This document shows, piece by piece, positions 8,111-16,410 of a stretch of DNA of 44,557 nt. The stretch comes from Phycisphaeraceae bacterium. Lineage in GTDB: Bacteria; Planctomycetota; Phycisphaerae; Phycisphaerales; Zrk34. The position numbers were made by a program, and so were the translations under genes. The notes beneath the pieces were generated by a model. That model saw nothing but the letters and a program-made list of their open reading frames with translations. It was not told the DNA's origin and did not search any database. Position 1 is the first letter of the stretch, and every line of letters begins with the position of its first letter. The DNA lies in NCBI GenBank assembly GCA_028282685.1, contig JANQHK010000150.1, positions 1 through 44,557 on the forward strand. The letters run 5' to 3'.

Positions 8111-8266
8111 AAACACAGAGAGCCACAGAGGACCACTGAGAGAATCCAAAAAACGGGAAAGCTAAGAATTGAAAACGAATGGACCGAAGTATTTCCTGCG
8201 TTCCTGTTTTCGTGCTTTCTGCTTGCCTGTCCTTTTTCTCTGTGCCTTCGTGTCTTTGTGGTTCTA
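8111..8266. repeat. Dispersed repeat, family A (imperfect inverted arms)
   Basis: Left arm 8111-8140 (aaacacagagagccacagag...) and right arm 8235-8266 (ctctgtgccttcgtgtcttt, then gtggttcta) are imperfect inverted copies. Similar sequences occur at 11608-11752, 14590-14623 and 41335-41432. The stop codon of nth (8264-8266) is the last three bases of the right arm. Confidence 0.75.
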
Positions 8267-8965
8267 TGCCACACCGATTTTCGGGCAATCCTTCGCCACG
8301 CAGCAGTGATCGCAGTCCGGTTTGCGCGCGTTGCAGGTCGCCCGGCCGTGCCAGATCAGCAGATGCGCCAGCAGCGCCCAGTTCTCCCGCTCGAACAGCG
8401 GCATCAGGTCGCGCTCGATCTTGACCGGATCGGTCTGCGAGGTGAACCCCATGCGTCCGGCCAATCGTTTGACGTGCGTATCGACGACGATACCCTCGTT
8501 TTTTCCGAAGGCATTGCCAAGGACGCAGTTGGCGGTTTTACGCGCCACGCCCGGCAGCTCAAGCAACTCATCCATGGTGTCCGGGACGCTTCCGTTGTGC
8601 CGTTCGGTGACGGACCTGGCTGTGCCGAGCAGGGACTTGGTCTTGTTGCGGTAGAAGCCGGTGGAGCGAATGAGTTTTTCCAGCGTGGCCGACTTGGCCG
8701 CGGCCATTGCCGCCGGATCGGGATACTTGGCAAACAGGGCGGGCGTCACCATGTTCACCCGTTCGTCGGTGCACTGGGCGGAGAGGATCGTCGCCACGAG
8801 CAACTGCCAAGGATCGCGATGGTGCAGGGCGCATTCGGCCTTGGGGTACTGCTTCTGCAACGCGCGGTAAATGCGACGGGCCCGTCGAACCAGCGCGGCA
8901 TCCGGCCGATCCGACTGTGCCGCCGCGCCCGACCTGGATTTTCGTGTGGACTTTTTCTTCGTCAT
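8264..8965 (-). CDS. nth: Endonuclease III
   Basis: 233 residues. Nth is a DNA glycosylase/AP lyase that removes oxidised pyrimidines. It shows the HhH-GPD fold: the hairpin LPGVARKTANCVLGNAFG with the catalytic Lys, VVDTHVKRL with the catalytic Asp, and the [4Fe-4S] motif C-X6-C-X2-C-X5-C at the C-terminus (CNARKPDCDHCCVAKDC). The start ATG at 8965 (MTKKKS) has GGAGG five bases upstream; ATG 8998 and TTG 9025 extend the frame but have poorer sites. It is divergent from the DnaJ-like gene, with about 80 bp between them. Confidence 0.95.
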   Translation of the reverse strand: MTKKKSTRKSRSGAAAQSDRPDAALVRRARRIYRALQKQYPKAECALHHRDPWQLLVATILSAQCTDERVNMVTPALFAKYPDPAAMAAAKSATLEKLIRSTGFYRNKTKSLLGTARSVTERHNGSVPDTMDELLELPGVARKTANCVLGNAFGKNEGIVVDTHVKRLAGRMGFTSQTDPVKIERDLMPLFERENWALLAHLLIWHGRATCNARKPDCDHCCVAKDCPKIGVA

Positions 8966-9048
8966 CGGCGCCTCCGGCGTTCCATGGGTTGTCGGCATGG
9001 TTGTTCCGTCCAGATGACTTGTCAAGCGTCAGCGGTAAAATGAAATGC

Positions 9049-10026
9049 ATGGCACGAGATTATTACGACATCCTGGGTGTGGCACGCAGCGCCGAGCCCG
9101 CCGAGATTACCAAGGCCTACCGCCGACTGGCCAAGAAATACCATCCCGATGTGAACAAATCGCAGGACGCGACAGATAAGTTCGGCGAGGTGCAGAAGGC
9201 CTACGACATTCTGAAGGATCCGCAGAAGCGCAAGCTGTACGATCAATACGGCCACGCGGGAGTCGAAGCCGACGCTTCGGCCGGAGCAGGAGCACAGGGC
9301 TTCGATCCGTTCGGAGGTTCCGGTTCGTTCCGGCGCAGCTACAGCGGACCGGGCGGTTTCACCTTCACTACCGATGCGGGAGACATGTCCGAACTGTTCG
9401 AGCAGATGTTCGGCGGGCGCGGCGGATTCGCACGCCAACGCGGGTCCAGCCCCTTCGGCGGCGCACAGGCCTCGCCCCGAAAGCCCGAGCCGTTGCGACA
9501 TACGGTCACGGTCCCCTTCCAGACCGCGGCGCAGGGCGGAACGGTCGCCATCACGCTCAGCGGGCCATCGGGCAAACAGAACCTCGATGTGAAAATTCCT
9601 CCCGGCACCGACAACGGAGCCAAGTTGCGTCTGCGCGGCAAAGGGCATCCTGCGCCAAACGGCGAACCGCCGGGCGACCTGATCCTCACCGTGCGCTCGG
9701 CCGAGCATCCCGTGTTTCGTCGCGATGGATTGAATCTGTTGCTGGAAGTGCCGATCGCGTTGGACGAGGCGGTGTTCGGGGCGACGGTGGAGATCCCCAC
9801 GCTGTCCGGGCGCGCCACGCTCAAGATTCCGCCGCGCACCGCCGGTGGAAAAAAATTACGCCTGCGTGGCGCGGGCATCACCGACGCCAAGGGCAACGCC
9901 GGCGATCTGCTGGCCATTGTCCAAATCGATATTCCCGAGCAGTTGACCGACGAACAGACCGAATGGCTGAAACCGTTGCAGGGTCAAATGCCCAACCCGC
10001 GCGAAAATCTGGACGGGTGGAAGTGA
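9049..10026 (+). CDS. DnaJ-family co-chaperone of the CbpA type
   Basis: 325 residues. An N-terminal J domain (residues 1-70) carries the HPD motif in KYHPDVN that stimulates DnaK ATPase. A Gly/Phe-rich linker follows (about 75-140, including FDPFGGSG and MFGGRGGF). The cysteine-rich zinc module of classical DnaJ is absent, and two C-terminal substrate-binding beta domains complete it (IPPGTDNGAKLRLRGKGHP and IPPRTAGGKKLRLRGAG). That makes it a type II J protein like CbpA rather than DnaJ itself. The start MARDYYDILGV is the normal J-domain N-terminus; an ATG three codons upstream (9040) is also possible. It faces an unrelated minus-strand gene seven bases downstream. Confidence 0.93.
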   Translation: MARDYYDILGVARSAEPAEITKAYRRLAKKYHPDVNKSQDATDKFGEVQKAYDILKDPQKRKLYDQYGHAGVEADASAGAGAQGFDPFGGSGSFRRSYSGPGGFTFTTDAGDMSELFEQMFGGRGGFARQRGSSPFGGAQASPRKPEPLRHTVTVPFQTAAQGGTVAITLSGPSGKQNLDVKIPPGTDNGAKLRLRGKGHPAPNGEPPGDLILTVRSAEHPVFRRDGLNLLLEVPIALDEAVFGATVEIPTLSGRATLKIPPRTAGGKKLRLRGAGITDAKGNAGDLLAIVQIDIPEQLTDEQTEWLKPLQGQMPNPRENLDGWK

Positions 10027-10032
10027 TCCGGA

Positions 10033-10548
10033 TTACCGCAATCCCAATGCTGCGCGCAAGGTCTGGTATTGCGGCTCTCGCAGGAATACATCGTAAATCA
10101 GGTACTGCCAGCGATCGCCATCGTAATAGCTGAACAGAATGGATGTTTCAGCGGAATCGGGATCGACTTCCGGCGGTAGCTCATCAAACAGGGTGGAAAA
10201 GGCACCCCTCTGGGTGGGCGATACGTTAAAACCTTGCGGCTGCTCACCGGGAACGGACAGCATTTGAGGAGAACTGCCCTGATCGCATATCAACGTCCTC
10301 GCCTGGCCGTTGACCAGCCACGTGGAAACGATCCGCCTGGCGTTGTCCGGGGGTGTTTCCAATCGGCGATGCCAGGCAACCCACGGAATAAACGCCTCGT
10401 GCGCTTCCACGGCGGCGTACGGCAGCGGCGGCGGAGCGCTTTTCTCGAAAGCGCCCAACGTCCATGCAACCATCAGCGAGGCGAACACAACCGCACCGAT
10501 GATCAGCGCCACACTCATTTTCAGCGTTCGGCTGGTGACTTCAATCAC
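10033..10548 (-). CDS. Single-pass membrane protein of unknown function
   Basis: 171 residues, not recognised. A GTG start at 10548 is supported by AAGGAG eight bases upstream. Residues 11-34 form a membrane helix (VALIIGAVVFASLMVAWTLG), followed by a Pro-rich linker and an exported domain of about 130 residues with several Trp and a C-terminal YYDGDRWQYLIYDVF segment. It follows the M19 dipeptidase gene by 39 bp on the same strand and may be cotranscribed with it. Confidence 0.75.
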   Translation of the reverse strand: MIEVTSRTLKMSVALIIGAVVFASLMVAWTLGAFEKSAPPPLPYAAVEAHEAFIPWVAWHRRLETPPDNARRIVSTWLVNGQARTLICDQGSSPQMLSVPGEQPQGFNVSPTQRGAFSTLFDELPPEVDPDSAETSILFSYYDGDRWQYLIYDVFLREPQYQTLRAALGLR

Positions 10549-10587
10549 GACACACTCCTTTCACGGTGAACCGCTATTCCGGAAGTA

Positions 10588-11607
10588 TCATACCGCGCCC
10601 ACACGCCAGGTGTTTTCGATCACGCGCAGCCAGTTACGATGGGCCAGCGCGGCCAAGTCATCCTCTTTGTAACCGGCCCCGTGCAGGGCTTGCATGAGCC
10701 GGGCATAGCCCGCAGCGTCGGCGATGGCGTCCGGGATGTCCGCCCCATCAAAATCACTGCCGAATCCAACGTGCGCGATGCCCATCCTCTGAACCAGGTA
10801 TTCGATCTGACGAACCAGCGCCTCCATCGGCGTATCGGTATCGAACCGTCCGTCTTCGCGGATGAATCCAACGGCGAAATTGCACCCGACGATTCCACCC
10901 GAGGCGGCGATGGCGTCGAGCTGCGCATCGGTCAGATTGCGCGCGTGTTTGCAGAGCGCCCACGCGTTGGAATGAGACGCCACGAGCGGGGCGTCGGACA
11001 GTTCCGCCACTTCGTCAAAACCGCGCTGGTTCAGATGAGACAGATCGATGATCATGCCGAGTTCATTGCAACGGCGGACCAGCCGTTTGCCCGCATCGGT
11101 CAGTCCCGGGCCGGTGTCGGGCGAATGGTCAAACCGAAACGGCGTGCCGTGGCCGAAGGCATTGGGCCGACTCCATACCGGCCCCAGCGAGCGCAACCCC
11201 GCACGGTAGAGCACGTCCAGCGCCGCCAAGTCTTCGTCGATCGCCTCGGCGCCTTCGATATGCATCACGGCGGCAAAGACATCCTGCTGAAAGCACTGTT
11301 GCAGCGCGTTGAAGTCGCGAGCGATTTTCACGCGTCCCTGCGCCGCGGCCTCGCATCCCTCCAGCCGGGCCATCATCGCCACCATGCGCTGCAATGCCAG
11401 GGCCTGGCCGACCGGGGGATCGAACACACCGGCCGATCCTTCGAGAAACATGGCGAAGATCCCCCCACCCATGCCGCCCTCGAGCGCGCGCGGCAAGTCG
11501 AGGTGTCCGGTGGATCGGCGCTCGAGCAGTTGCTCGCCGCGCTTCACGCGCGACAGCGCATCGTTGTGGCCGTCGAAGATAAGCGGGTAACCGGACATAA
11601 CCATCAT
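10588..11607 (-). CDS. Membrane dipeptidase (peptidase M19)
   Basis: 339 residues, matching the M19 renal-dipeptidase family, binuclear zinc enzymes that hydrolyse dipeptides. Metal-binding motifs are present in order: FDGHND at residues 11-16 (HxD), HIEGAEAI with the bridging Glu, DLSHLN and VASHSNA with the two later His, and GFGSDFDG near the C-terminus. No signal peptide is visible, so the enzyme is probably cytoplasmic despite the family name. Three closely spaced ATGs (11607, 11604, 11598) are possible starts; none has a strong ribosome site, because the upstream bases belong to a dispersed repeat. It follows trpA on the same strand, 143 bp away. Confidence 0.9.
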   Translation of the reverse strand: MMVMSGYPLIFDGHNDALSRVKRGEQLLERRSTGHLDLPRALEGGMGGGIFAMFLEGSAGVFDPPVGQALALQRMVAMMARLEGCEAAAQGRVKIARDFNALQQCFQQDVFAAVMHIEGAEAIDEDLAALDVLYRAGLRSLGPVWSRPNAFGHGTPFRFDHSPDTGPGLTDAGKRLVRRCNELGMIIDLSHLNQRGFDEVAELSDAPLVASHSNAWALCKHARNLTDAQLDAIAASGGIVGCNFAVGFIREDGRFDTDTPMEALVRQIEYLVQRMGIAHVGFGSDFDGADIPDAIADAAGYARLMQALHGAGYKEDDLAALAHRNWLRVIENTWRVGAV

Positions 11608-11752
11608 GGACCACTAAGACACAACAAGAAAACGGGCTGACTGGTTAACTGGTTAATTCGTTAATTCGGATTTCGGATTTCGGACAAACTTTACTTCTGC
11701 CTTCAAACTTCACGTTTCTGACTTTTCTTCGTGTTTTCGTGCCTTTGTGGTT
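11608..11752. repeat. Intergenic repeat block: family A arms around a family B core
   Basis: The whole gap between the dipeptidase gene and trpA is repeat-like. Left arm 11608-11630 (gaccactaagacacaacaag) and right arm 11724-11752 (ending cgtgcctttgtggtta) are imperfect inverted copies of family A. Between them lies an AT-richer stretch (11640-11690) of direct short repeats, ttaattcg twice and gatttcg twice, followed by a segment resembling 17470-17508. The right arm runs into the trpA stop codon (11751-11753). Confidence 0.75.
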
Positions 11753-12551
11753 ATCCCAGTCCCGTCGCCAGTTCGCTGACGAACCGCCCGGCGGCTTCGG
11801 CGATTCGTTCCGGCGGCTCATCGAAGTGCTCGCCGATGCGTCGGACCAAAGCCGAACCGACGATCGCCGCGTCGGCATGCTCAACCACCGCGCGCACGTG
11901 CTCGGCAGCGCTGACGCCGAATCCCACGGCAACAGGCAGATCGGTCACTTGCCGCACCGCCGTCACCCGCTCGGCCAATCCCTCGGGCGCTTTATCCTGC
12001 GCGCCGGTGATGCCGGTGCGCGCGACCATGTAGACAAAGCCGCTGCAGGCCCGGGCAATGCGACCGGCGCGCTCGTCCGGCGTGGTGGGTGCGATCAACA
12101 GACTGAACGTCAGGCCGGCCTGCTCCGCCATGCGGCGCGCCGATTCCGCTTCCTCCAGCGCCAGATCGGGAATGATCAGGCCGTCGAATCCCGCCTCGGC
12201 CGCACGCTGATAGAAATGGCGCTCGCCCATGCGGTAGACGATCGAATAGCTGACCATGCAGACCAGTCCCATGCCCACGCGATCCCGTACCGAAGCAACC
12301 GTCTGGAAAATACTGTCCGGATTAACGCCGTGCTCCAACGCGCGAGACATCGAGGCCTGAATCACCGGGCCGTCGGCGATCGGATCGGAAAACGGAATCC
12401 CCAATTCGCAGACACGGGCTCCGGCGGCCTCGATGGCCGGCAGCAGCGCGGCCGTGGCCTGGAGGGAGGGATACCCGGCGGTGATAAACGGCATCAACGC
12501 CTTGCTCCCGGCATTTCGCAGGTCGGAGAAAATCTGTGGAATGCGATTCAT
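11751..12551 (-). CDS. trpA: Tryptophan synthase alpha subunit
   Basis: 266 residues, the standard length. TrpA cleaves indole-3-glycerol phosphate to indole and glyceraldehyde-3-phosphate and passes indole to TrpB. With the start at ATG 12551 (MNRIPQIF) the catalytic residues fall exactly at the classical numbers: Glu49 in CELGIPFSDP and Asp60 in PIADGP. Phosphate-binding VGFGVS and VGSALV motifs are present in the C-terminal third. An upstream frame to 12602 is not needed. No trpB is adjacent; metF lies 58 bp upstream on the same strand, so the tryptophan genes are dispersed here. Confidence 0.95.
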   Translation of the reverse strand: MNRIPQIFSDLRNAGSKALMPFITAGYPSLQATAALLPAIEAAGARVCELGIPFSDPIADGPVIQASMSRALEHGVNPDSIFQTVASVRDRVGMGLVCMVSYSIVYRMGERHFYQRAAEAGFDGLIIPDLALEEAESARRMAEQAGLTFSLLIAPTTPDERAGRIARACSGFVYMVARTGITGAQDKAPEGLAERVTAVRQVTDLPVAVGFGVSAAEHVRAVVEHADAAIVGSALVRRIGEHFDEPPERIAEAAGRFVSELATGLG

Positions 12552-12609
12552 GCGGTATAGAGTAATGAGCCGGAGACGACCGGCCAAGCGGGGGGTTTGC
12601 ACTCGTGCA

Positions 12610-13515
12610 TCATAAAGCCGAGAGATCGGCCAGGTCGGACGAATCCGTCGCCCCGAGCCGATGATAAATTTCCAGTGTAGCGCGGGAGCGGTTCAACGTG
12701 TAGAAGTGAATGCCGCGCACTTCGTTATCCAGCAGATCGCGGCATTGTTGCGTGGCCCAATCGATACCGACCTTGGCGACCCGCGCATCGTCCCCTCCCG
12801 CATGTTGGAGCCGCCCCAGCAACTTGGCCGGGATCCGCGCCCCGCTCAGACCCGCCATACGCAGAATGCCCTTGCGCGAGAGGATCGGCATGATCCCCGC
12901 GATGATCGGCACGTCGATCTTCGCCAGCTCGCAGCGCTGACGGAAATCGTAGAAATCGCGGTTGTCGAAAAACAGTTGCGTGATCACGCAGTCGGCCCCG
13001 GCATCCACCTTGCGTTTGAGGTGATCGAGGTCGTCCAGCATGTTCGGCGTTTCGGGGTGGCCCTCGGGATACCCGGCCACGCCAACGCCGAAATCATTCC
13101 CATAACGCTTGCGGATCAGTTCGACCAGCTCGATCGCGTGATGAAAACCCCCCGCCGCAGGGGGATCGTCGCCCTGGCCTTCCGGCCGATCGCCGCGCAG
13201 GGCAACGATGTTCTTCACGCCCTGCTGACGGTAATGGTCGAGGATTTCAATCAGCTCCTCACGGCCATGCCCGACGCAGGTCAGGTGCGCAGCGACGTTG
13301 AAGCCGAACTCCTTCTTGAGCCGAATGACAACGTCGCGCGTTTTCGTGCGTGTACTTCCGCCGGCGCCGTACGTCACGGAAACAAAGGTCGGCTTCAGCT
13401 CCGCCAGTTCCCGGGCGCGCTCGTCGAGCTGCTCGACGGCCTGGTCCGACTTCGGCGGAAAAAACTCGAAGCTGAACGTCGGCTTCGGATTCGCAAGAAC
13501 CTGTTTCAGCTGCAT
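12610..13515 (-). CDS. metF: 5,10-methylenetetrahydrofolate reductase
   Basis: 301 residues. MetF makes 5-methyltetrahydrofolate with FAD and NAD(P)H for methionine synthesis. Seen: FSFEFFPPK near the start with the catalytic Glu, VSVTYGAGGSTR, NIVALRGDRP with the flavin-contacting Asp, YPEGHPE, GADCVITQLFFD and IIAGIMPI. ATG 13515 (MQLKQV) is the natural start; an in-frame extension to 13551 has no support. It is divergent from the TPR gene by about 70 bp. It belongs to the same pathway as ahcY and the SahR-like regulator 4 kb away, though not in one operon. Confidence 0.95.
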   Translation of the reverse strand: MQLKQVLANPKPTFSFEFFPPKSDQAVEQLDERARELAELKPTFVSVTYGAGGSTRTKTRDVVIRLKKEFGFNVAAHLTCVGHGREELIEILDHYRQQGVKNIVALRGDRPEGQGDDPPAAGGFHHAIELVELIRKRYGNDFGVGVAGYPEGHPETPNMLDDLDHLKRKVDAGADCVITQLFFDNRDFYDFRQRCELAKIDVPIIAGIMPILSRKGILRMAGLSGARIPAKLLGRLQHAGGDDARVAKVGIDWATQQCRDLLDNEVRGIHFYTLNRSRATLEIYHRLGATDSSDLADLSAL

Positions 13516-13583
13516 GGTTGCGATGGTAGAACGGCCGATGGGACCGGTCAACCAACGGCGTTGAATCCGTTATGATAACGTGC

Positions 13584-13895
13584 ATGAGCGATCGCTTAGA
13601 ACAACTGGTGCGCTTCTTTGAAGCCGATCCGAACGATGCGTTCACCGCGTACGCCATTGCGCTGGAGCACGGCAAGGCCGAGCGAACCGACGAGGCGTTG
13701 CAGTGGCTGGATCGCACGATCGCGCTCGATGCCGACTTCGCCTACGCCTACTTTCAGAAGGCGAAGAGGTTGATCGGCCGGGGGCAGACCGAGCAGGCCC
13801 GGGCCGAGTTGCAAGCGGGCATCGCCGCCGCCGAGCGCAGCGGGGATGAAAAAGCCCAACGTGAACTGAGCGAACTGTTGAACACCCTGGGATGA
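13584..13895 (+). CDS. Small tetratricopeptide-repeat protein
   Basis: 103 residues made of roughly two and a half TPR units: DPNDAFTAYAIALEHGKAER, then ALQWLDRTIALDADFAYAYFQKAK, then TEQARAELQAGIAAAERSGD. Such proteins are protein-protein adaptors; no partner is evident. ATG 13584 (MSDRLEQ) gives the expected start, with an ATG at 13572 also in frame; neither has a clear ribosome site. A PAP2 phosphatase gene follows after 12 bp, so the two probably form a small operon. Confidence 0.85.
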   Translation: MSDRLEQLVRFFEADPNDAFTAYAIALEHGKAERTDEALQWLDRTIALDADFAYAYFQKAKRLIGRGQTEQARAELQAGIAAAERSGDEKAQRELSELLNTLG

Positions 13896-13907
13896 GATTC
13901 GCCCGAC

Positions 13908-14582
13908 ATGACCGCGCCGCAACACTTTCCACTCGAACCGATTCAGCCGCACCGCGCTATTTATCGCACGGGCGGGGTGGTGCTGGCGCTGCTGGTGATT
14001 GCGTTCGCATGGATTGACGTACCGGTCATCGTCTGGGCGCGCGAAAACCACTGTACCTGGTGGATCAACTGGCCGGAGTTGCTGACGCACGTGGGGCACG
14101 CCACGTTCTGGCTGATATTCCTGATCGGCGGCGGACTGCTGTTGCTGCTGCTGAAGCGTCCGGTATGGGGCATGCGCTTGCTCCACGCGGGACTGGCCAT
14201 GGCGCTGGCGGGACTGATGGTCAGCGCGATCAAGATCATCACGGGACGCTACCGGCCGATGGCCTATTTCGATCACGGCCTGTGGGGATTCGATCTGCTG
14301 GCGCTGCAGTTGAAACACATGAAAAACAGTTTCCCCTCGGGCCATTCCTGCAACATGGGCGCGCTGTGCACGGCGTTGTGGATGTGGAAGCCGCGCTGGT
14401 GGTGGCTGTGGCTGATCGTCTTCGCCCTGATCACGTCGACGCGCGTGCTCGTGGTTACCCATTGGCCGAGCGACGTGCTGGCCGGGGGATACCTGGGACT
14501 GGTGGTCACGCTGCTGCTCTATAATCCGCTGGGAAGACTGCTGAAGGTGATTTCGCCGTGTCGATCTTCGATCGACCGCTAA
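13908..14582 (+). CDS. PAP2-family membrane phosphatase
   Basis: 224 residues with about six hydrophobic segments. The three phosphatase motifs of the PAP2 family are visible: KIITGRYRP (motif 1), FPSGHS (motif 2 with the catalytic His) and TRVLVVTHWPSD (motif 3, with Thr in place of the usual Ser and the second catalytic His). Members dephosphorylate lipid phosphates such as undecaprenyl pyrophosphate or phosphatidic acid at the outer face of the inner membrane. The neighbouring convergent GT83-like gene also uses polyprenyl-phosphate chemistry, which makes undecaprenyl recycling or lipid A modification plausible, but the substrate cannot be read from the sequence. Confidence 0.9.
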   Translation: MTAPQHFPLEPIQPHRAIYRTGGVVLALLVIAFAWIDVPVIVWARENHCTWWINWPELLTHVGHATFWLIFLIGGGLLLLLLKRPVWGMRLLHAGLAMALAGLMVSAIKIITGRYRPMAYFDHGLWGFDLLALQLKHMKNSFPSGHSCNMGALCTALWMWKPRWWWLWLIVFALITSTRVLVVTHWPSDVLAGGYLGLVVTLLLYNPLGRLLKVISPCRSSIDR

Positions 14583-14589
14583 ACATTTC

Positions 14590-14623
14590 CCTTCGTGCCG
14601 ATGTGCCTTATTGCCTTCGTGCC
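14590..14623. repeat. Family A repeat fragment
   Basis: The stretch cccttcgtgccgatgtgcct followed by tattgccttcgtgcc resembles the right arm of the family A elements. It fills the gap between the convergent PAP2 and glycosyltransferase genes and adjoins the stop codon of the latter (14623-14625). Confidence 0.55.
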
Positions 14624-16365
14624 TACTCCAGGTTCCGTCCGATGACCGCCACAGTCATGCGTTTCATTCCTCCGGCGTAATTGATCGTCTTGAACTTTCC
14701 CAACACCCGTGCCAATGCCGGCAGCGGGCCATCGCCCAGTTCCTTTTCGGTGGTAATCAGCACCGCCTGACCCGGTTTGCTCAACCACTCGGCTATCCGG
14801 TGACGCCGCCATTGCATTTTCTGTTCGGAGGACAAGTCCTTGGGCATGCCATGGAATTGCAACCCCTGCACCGGGGCGTTGGGCGGCCGATCCAGGTAGA
14901 ACATCAGCGACGGTTCCTGGTACCCCCGCGTAAACACCGGCACGTCCGGCGGGGCATGCACCTGAACCAGCGCCGCGATATCCGGCGACACCTTGATCGT
15001 TTCTTCCAGCATCGGCATAAACAGTCGCGCCGCCAGCAGCATGCAAACGGCCGTACCGAGCAGCGCCACGCGCGCCGCGCGCGCCGAGCGCTCGGCCAGT
15101 TGGTCGCGCACCGCCCCCACCGCCATGATGACAATCGCCGCGCCGACAATCCCGACGGGAAGCGCAAAGCCATTCTCCGGCAAAAGCGCACCGGCAACGA
15201 CAATGCCGCCCAGCAGGACCAGCGCCACGGGGATGAAGAACCAGACCCCGCCGCGCAGCCAGTCGCGATCCTTTTCGCTCAGTTCCTCGCGCTGGCGGGC
15301 AAAGAGTGTCGCGGCGCAGGCGATCGCCAGGGCCGGGTAGATCGGCAGGATGTAATGCGGCAGCTTCGTGGCGACCAGGCACATCAGCACAAACGTCGGC
15401 AGCGCCCAGCCGATGAGAATCGCGCGCTCGCGTCGACCGCCGATGTGCTTGCGGACGGTGGCGGAGACGGCCGCGGGCAACAGCAGGGTCCACGGGAAAA
15501 AACCGACCACCAGCGCGATCGGATAAAAACCCGCAGCCAGACCGAAGTATTCCAGCCAATCCGACCCGCCGTGGCCCTCGGCGGGAGAGAGAATGCGGTC
15601 GAGAACATGCCGCCCGACGCCCTCCTTCGCAAACTCACCACCGGTGGCGTTGTCCGCAGGCCACCCCCACGCCACGAACATGCCGATCCCGACCAGCGCC
15701 GCCACGGCGATGCCGAGCCACATCGTGCGCGTGATGCGCACCGCCCCGCCGCGTCCGAACCAGGCCGCGCCGAAAATCGTCATCAGCGGCACCGCCAGAC
15801 CGACCGGCCCCTTGGTCAGTTGCGCTCCGCCCAAGGCCAGCGCCAGCACCGGATAACTCCACCAGCGCGGACCGCGGTAGATCATTTCCACGAACACCCA
15901 GATCGCCAGCAGCAGCCACGCCAGCAGAACCCCGTCGGCCGTGGCGGCCGTGCCGATGACCATGGCGTTGAGCGCGGTGGCGAGAATGCCCATCGCCCAC
16001 AGTCCGGTGCGCCCGTCGAACAGGCGGCGACCGATGAGGAACGTCATCCCCGCCGCGCAGAGCATGCCGACAATCGAGGGCAATCGCACCGCCAGTGTTT
16101 TGTAATCGATCAGGCGCAGCGGCACGCTCATCGTCCAGTAGATCATCGCCGGTTTGTCCGGGCGCAGTTCGTTGTTGAACCGGGGCACCAGGTAATCGCC
16201 GGTCTCGACCATTTCCACCGCGGCGCGCGCGAAGCGAGGTTCGTCGCGGTCCCACAGCGTGCTGCTCGCCGCCAGGATGCCGTAGCCCAGCGCCATCACC
16301 GCCAGACCCAGCGCCACCGCGCCCCGGTAGCGTCGTGCTTGCAATGGCGTAAAACTCTCGGACAT
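14623..16365 (-). CDS. ArnT-like polyprenyl-phosphate-dependent glycosyltransferase (GT83/GT39 type)
   Basis: 580 residues, an integral membrane protein with about a dozen hydrophobic helices followed by a C-terminal periplasmic domain of about 130 residues. The first periplasmic loop carries WDRDEPRFARAAVEM, the acidic motif shared by ArnT and protein O-mannosyltransferases, and later TKLPHYILPIYPALAI, typical of ArnT-like members. Such enzymes move a sugar from undecaprenyl phosphate to lipid A or protein. Acceptor and sugar are unknown; no arn gene is nearby. ATG 16365 (MSESFTP) precedes a basic segment and the first helix. Transcribed leftward, convergent with PAP2. Confidence 0.88.
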   Translation of the reverse strand: MSESFTPLQARRYRGAVALGLAVMALGYGILAASSTLWDRDEPRFARAAVEMVETGDYLVPRFNNELRPDKPAMIYWTMSVPLRLIDYKTLAVRLPSIVGMLCAAGMTFLIGRRLFDGRTGLWAMGILATALNAMVIGTAATADGVLLAWLLLAIWVFVEMIYRGPRWWSYPVLALALGGAQLTKGPVGLAVPLMTIFGAAWFGRGGAVRITRTMWLGIAVAALVGIGMFVAWGWPADNATGGEFAKEGVGRHVLDRILSPAEGHGGSDWLEYFGLAAGFYPIALVVGFFPWTLLLPAAVSATVRKHIGGRRERAILIGWALPTFVLMCLVATKLPHYILPIYPALAIACAATLFARQREELSEKDRDWLRGGVWFFIPVALVLLGGIVVAGALLPENGFALPVGIVGAAIVIMAVGAVRDQLAERSARAARVALLGTAVCMLLAARLFMPMLEETIKVSPDIAALVQVHAPPDVPVFTRGYQEPSLMFYLDRPPNAPVQGLQFHGMPKDLSSEQKMQWRRHRIAEWLSKPGQAVLITTEKELGDGPLPALARVLGKFKTINYAGGMKRMTVAVIGRNLE

Positions 16366-16410
16366 GGCGGCTACGGTAGCCGCAGGCGCGCGAATTGTCG
16401 ATGTCGCGTG

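Noticed and set aside
8179-8275. Possible short gene in the recX-nth gap
   Set aside because: The stretch is a dispersed intergenic repeat with inverted arms; open frames through it are incidental.
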